From the NCBI RefSeq assembly GCF_039529295.1, contig NZ_BAAAMN010000005.1:71884-135883 (forward strand): a DNA stretch of 64,000 nt, given 5' to 3'. The notes beneath the pieces are model-generated. The model saw only the letters and a list, made by a program, of their open reading frames with translations, was not told where the DNA came from and searched no databases. Shown here in pieces: positions 63,255 through 64,000 of this stretch. The stretch is from Yaniella flava (GTDB lineage: Bacteria > Actinomycetota > Actinomycetes > Actinomycetales > Micrococcaceae). How positions within the stretch are numbered: position 1 is the first letter of the stretch; each line of letters begins with the position of its first letter. A program made the translations under genes and the position numbers.

Positions 63255-63932
63255 ATGGCTATCGACATCAATTACCTGGCCCGCGATACGGATCTTTCGG
63301 ACGACTTTCGTTCGTACGTCGAGGAAAAATTCGACAAGATCTCATCATTGACCGAACAAGCGCAGCGTCTGGAGGTCAAACTCGTTTCTCGTGAATCACA
63401 TACCGGCGCATCCGGCTTGGTGACTGCAGAGCTTACCTTGCACTCACCTCGCGACGTGGTTCGTTCAGAAGCTAACGACAACGATAAGCAAATCGCTTTT
63501 GATCACGCTTTCGCACGGTTGCAAGAGCGCTTACGGCGTTTGCGTGACCGTGCCAAAGGCGGGCGGCGTCGTGCATCGGTACAGGAAATTACCCAAAATT
63601 TTTCGCCGGTTCCTTCCGACGTCTCGCTAGTAGAAGAAGTTCTAGAGCAACAGGCCGCAGAAGCCCAAGAGCAGGCAGAACAGGAGCGTCTGGAACAAAA
63701 CGGTGATGTGCCCGTCACCATTCGCCGGAAGGTCTTCCCAACCGAGAAGATGACGCTGGACGATGCCATCGACAACATGGAACTTGTCGGACATGATTTC
63801 TATCTCTTTATTGATGAAGAAACGGACTTGCCATCGGTCGCCTACCGTCGCCGTGGCTGGTCTTACGGTGTGATCTCTTTGGGCGATGAGGAGTCAGAAG
63901 TCACCCGCGATTATCGCGAAGCTAAAGCTTAA
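63255..63932 (+). CDS. hpf: Ribosome hibernation promoting factor, long form
   Basis: 225 residues from ATG 63255 with GAGGAGG 7 bases upstream. The N-terminal HPF/YfiA domain (1-105, starting MAIDINYLARDTDLSDDF) is joined by a Glu/Gln-rich coiled linker (about 130-160). The C-terminal dimerisation domain reads VTIRRKVFPTEKMTLDDAI through VAYRRRGWSYGVI. It dimerises and silences 70S ribosomes in stationary phase. The remaining 68 bases of the window hold only a 6-bp hairpin; secA would be expected next. Confidence 0.94.
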   Translation: MAIDINYLARDTDLSDDFRSYVEEKFDKISSLTEQAQRLEVKLVSRESHTGASGLVTAELTLHSPRDVVRSEANDNDKQIAFDHAFARLQERLRRLRDRAKGGRRRASVQEITQNFSPVPSDVSLVEEVLEQQAAEAQEQAEQERLEQNGDVPVTIRRKVFPTEKMTLDDAIDNMELVGHDFYLFIDEETDLPSVAYRRRGWSYGVISLGDEESEVTRDYREAKA

Positions 63933-64000
63933 ACCCTGATCCACCGATGAGTGATCGGTTGAGGCGTTGAATCCATGATCGGGCGGGACGGGATTTTCGG

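Noticed and set aside
63943..63959. ACCGAT/ATCGGT hairpin after hpf as a terminator
   Set aside because: Stem of 6 bp, no T run; too weak to call.
1..64000. CRISPR arrays, insertion sequences, prophage or integrative elements
   Set aside because: No repeat-spacer series, transposase, integrase or terminal inverted repeats were seen; gene content is core throughout.

Overview
The window is chromosomal DNA from an actinobacterium. The evidence is a full MtrA-MtrB-LpqB two-component system, the AdnA/AdnB helicase-nuclease pair, UvrD2 with HRDC domain, UPF0182 and DUF3107/TetR gene pairs, a HemQ-type (coproporphyrin-dependent) heme cluster and HspR-type operators. Gene content and order resemble Micrococcales, probably Micrococcaceae, with moderate GC. 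That placement is inference from gene order, not a database match. About 50 protein genes and one initiator tRNA are visible. There are no insertion sequences, prophage genes or CRISPR arrays, so this is core chromosome rather than an island.

Layout: 0-7.3 kb holds the start of an Mrp P-loop ATPase, a stress-type membrane protein, an Xaa-Pro aminopeptidase, a PHP phosphoesterase, an orphan DNA methyltransferase, a DEAD-box RNA helicase, DUF3107 and a TetR regulator. 7.3-16.2 kb is the heme cluster, with hemA divergent from hemE-hemY-hemQ-hemC-hemD-hemB-hemL; no ferrochelatase gene is present. 16.2-17.6 kb is a two-gene unit (7-TM protein plus YtrA-type GntR repressor) behind a near-perfect 33-bp operator. 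17.7-20.4 kb is a ClpC-like unfoldase whose promoter is flanked by two HAIR (HspR) sites.

20.4-32.6 kb is a DNA-repair neighbourhood: a DEDDh exonuclease, adnA-adnB, a degenerate APH-fold protein, nudC and uvrD2. 32.5-43.3 kb follows the order known around Rv3193c-Rv3202c of Mycobacterium: a ThiF/TOMM-like protein, a YgjP-type metallopeptidase, a DUF2342 protein, an RND exporter, a PDZ-Lon-like protease and UPF0182. Then come initiator tRNA-Met, an HtrA protease and a PIG-L deacetylase.

45.7-47.1 kb encodes a single protein that looks like an ECF sigma factor fused to an RskA-type membrane anti-sigma factor; this is the most unusual gene in the window. 47.2-52.3 kb has two divergent tRNA-wobble-modification operons (J-domain protein/trmL and cysteine desulfurase/mnmA), then chorismate mutase and a MetE-like protein. 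52.5-57.9 kb is a MoxR-DUF58-DUF4350-DUF4129-membrane protein operon. 58.1-63.9 kb is mtrA-mtrB-lpqB-comF-hpf, the classical actinobacterial order that normally leads into secA.

Many genes overlap by ATGA/GTGA/TAATG junctions, and several have a TANNNT -10 box 6-8 bases before the start codon, suggesting leaderless mRNAs. The other main oddities are apparent loss of metal-binding residues in the APH-fold and DUF2342 proteins and several unexplained palindromes.
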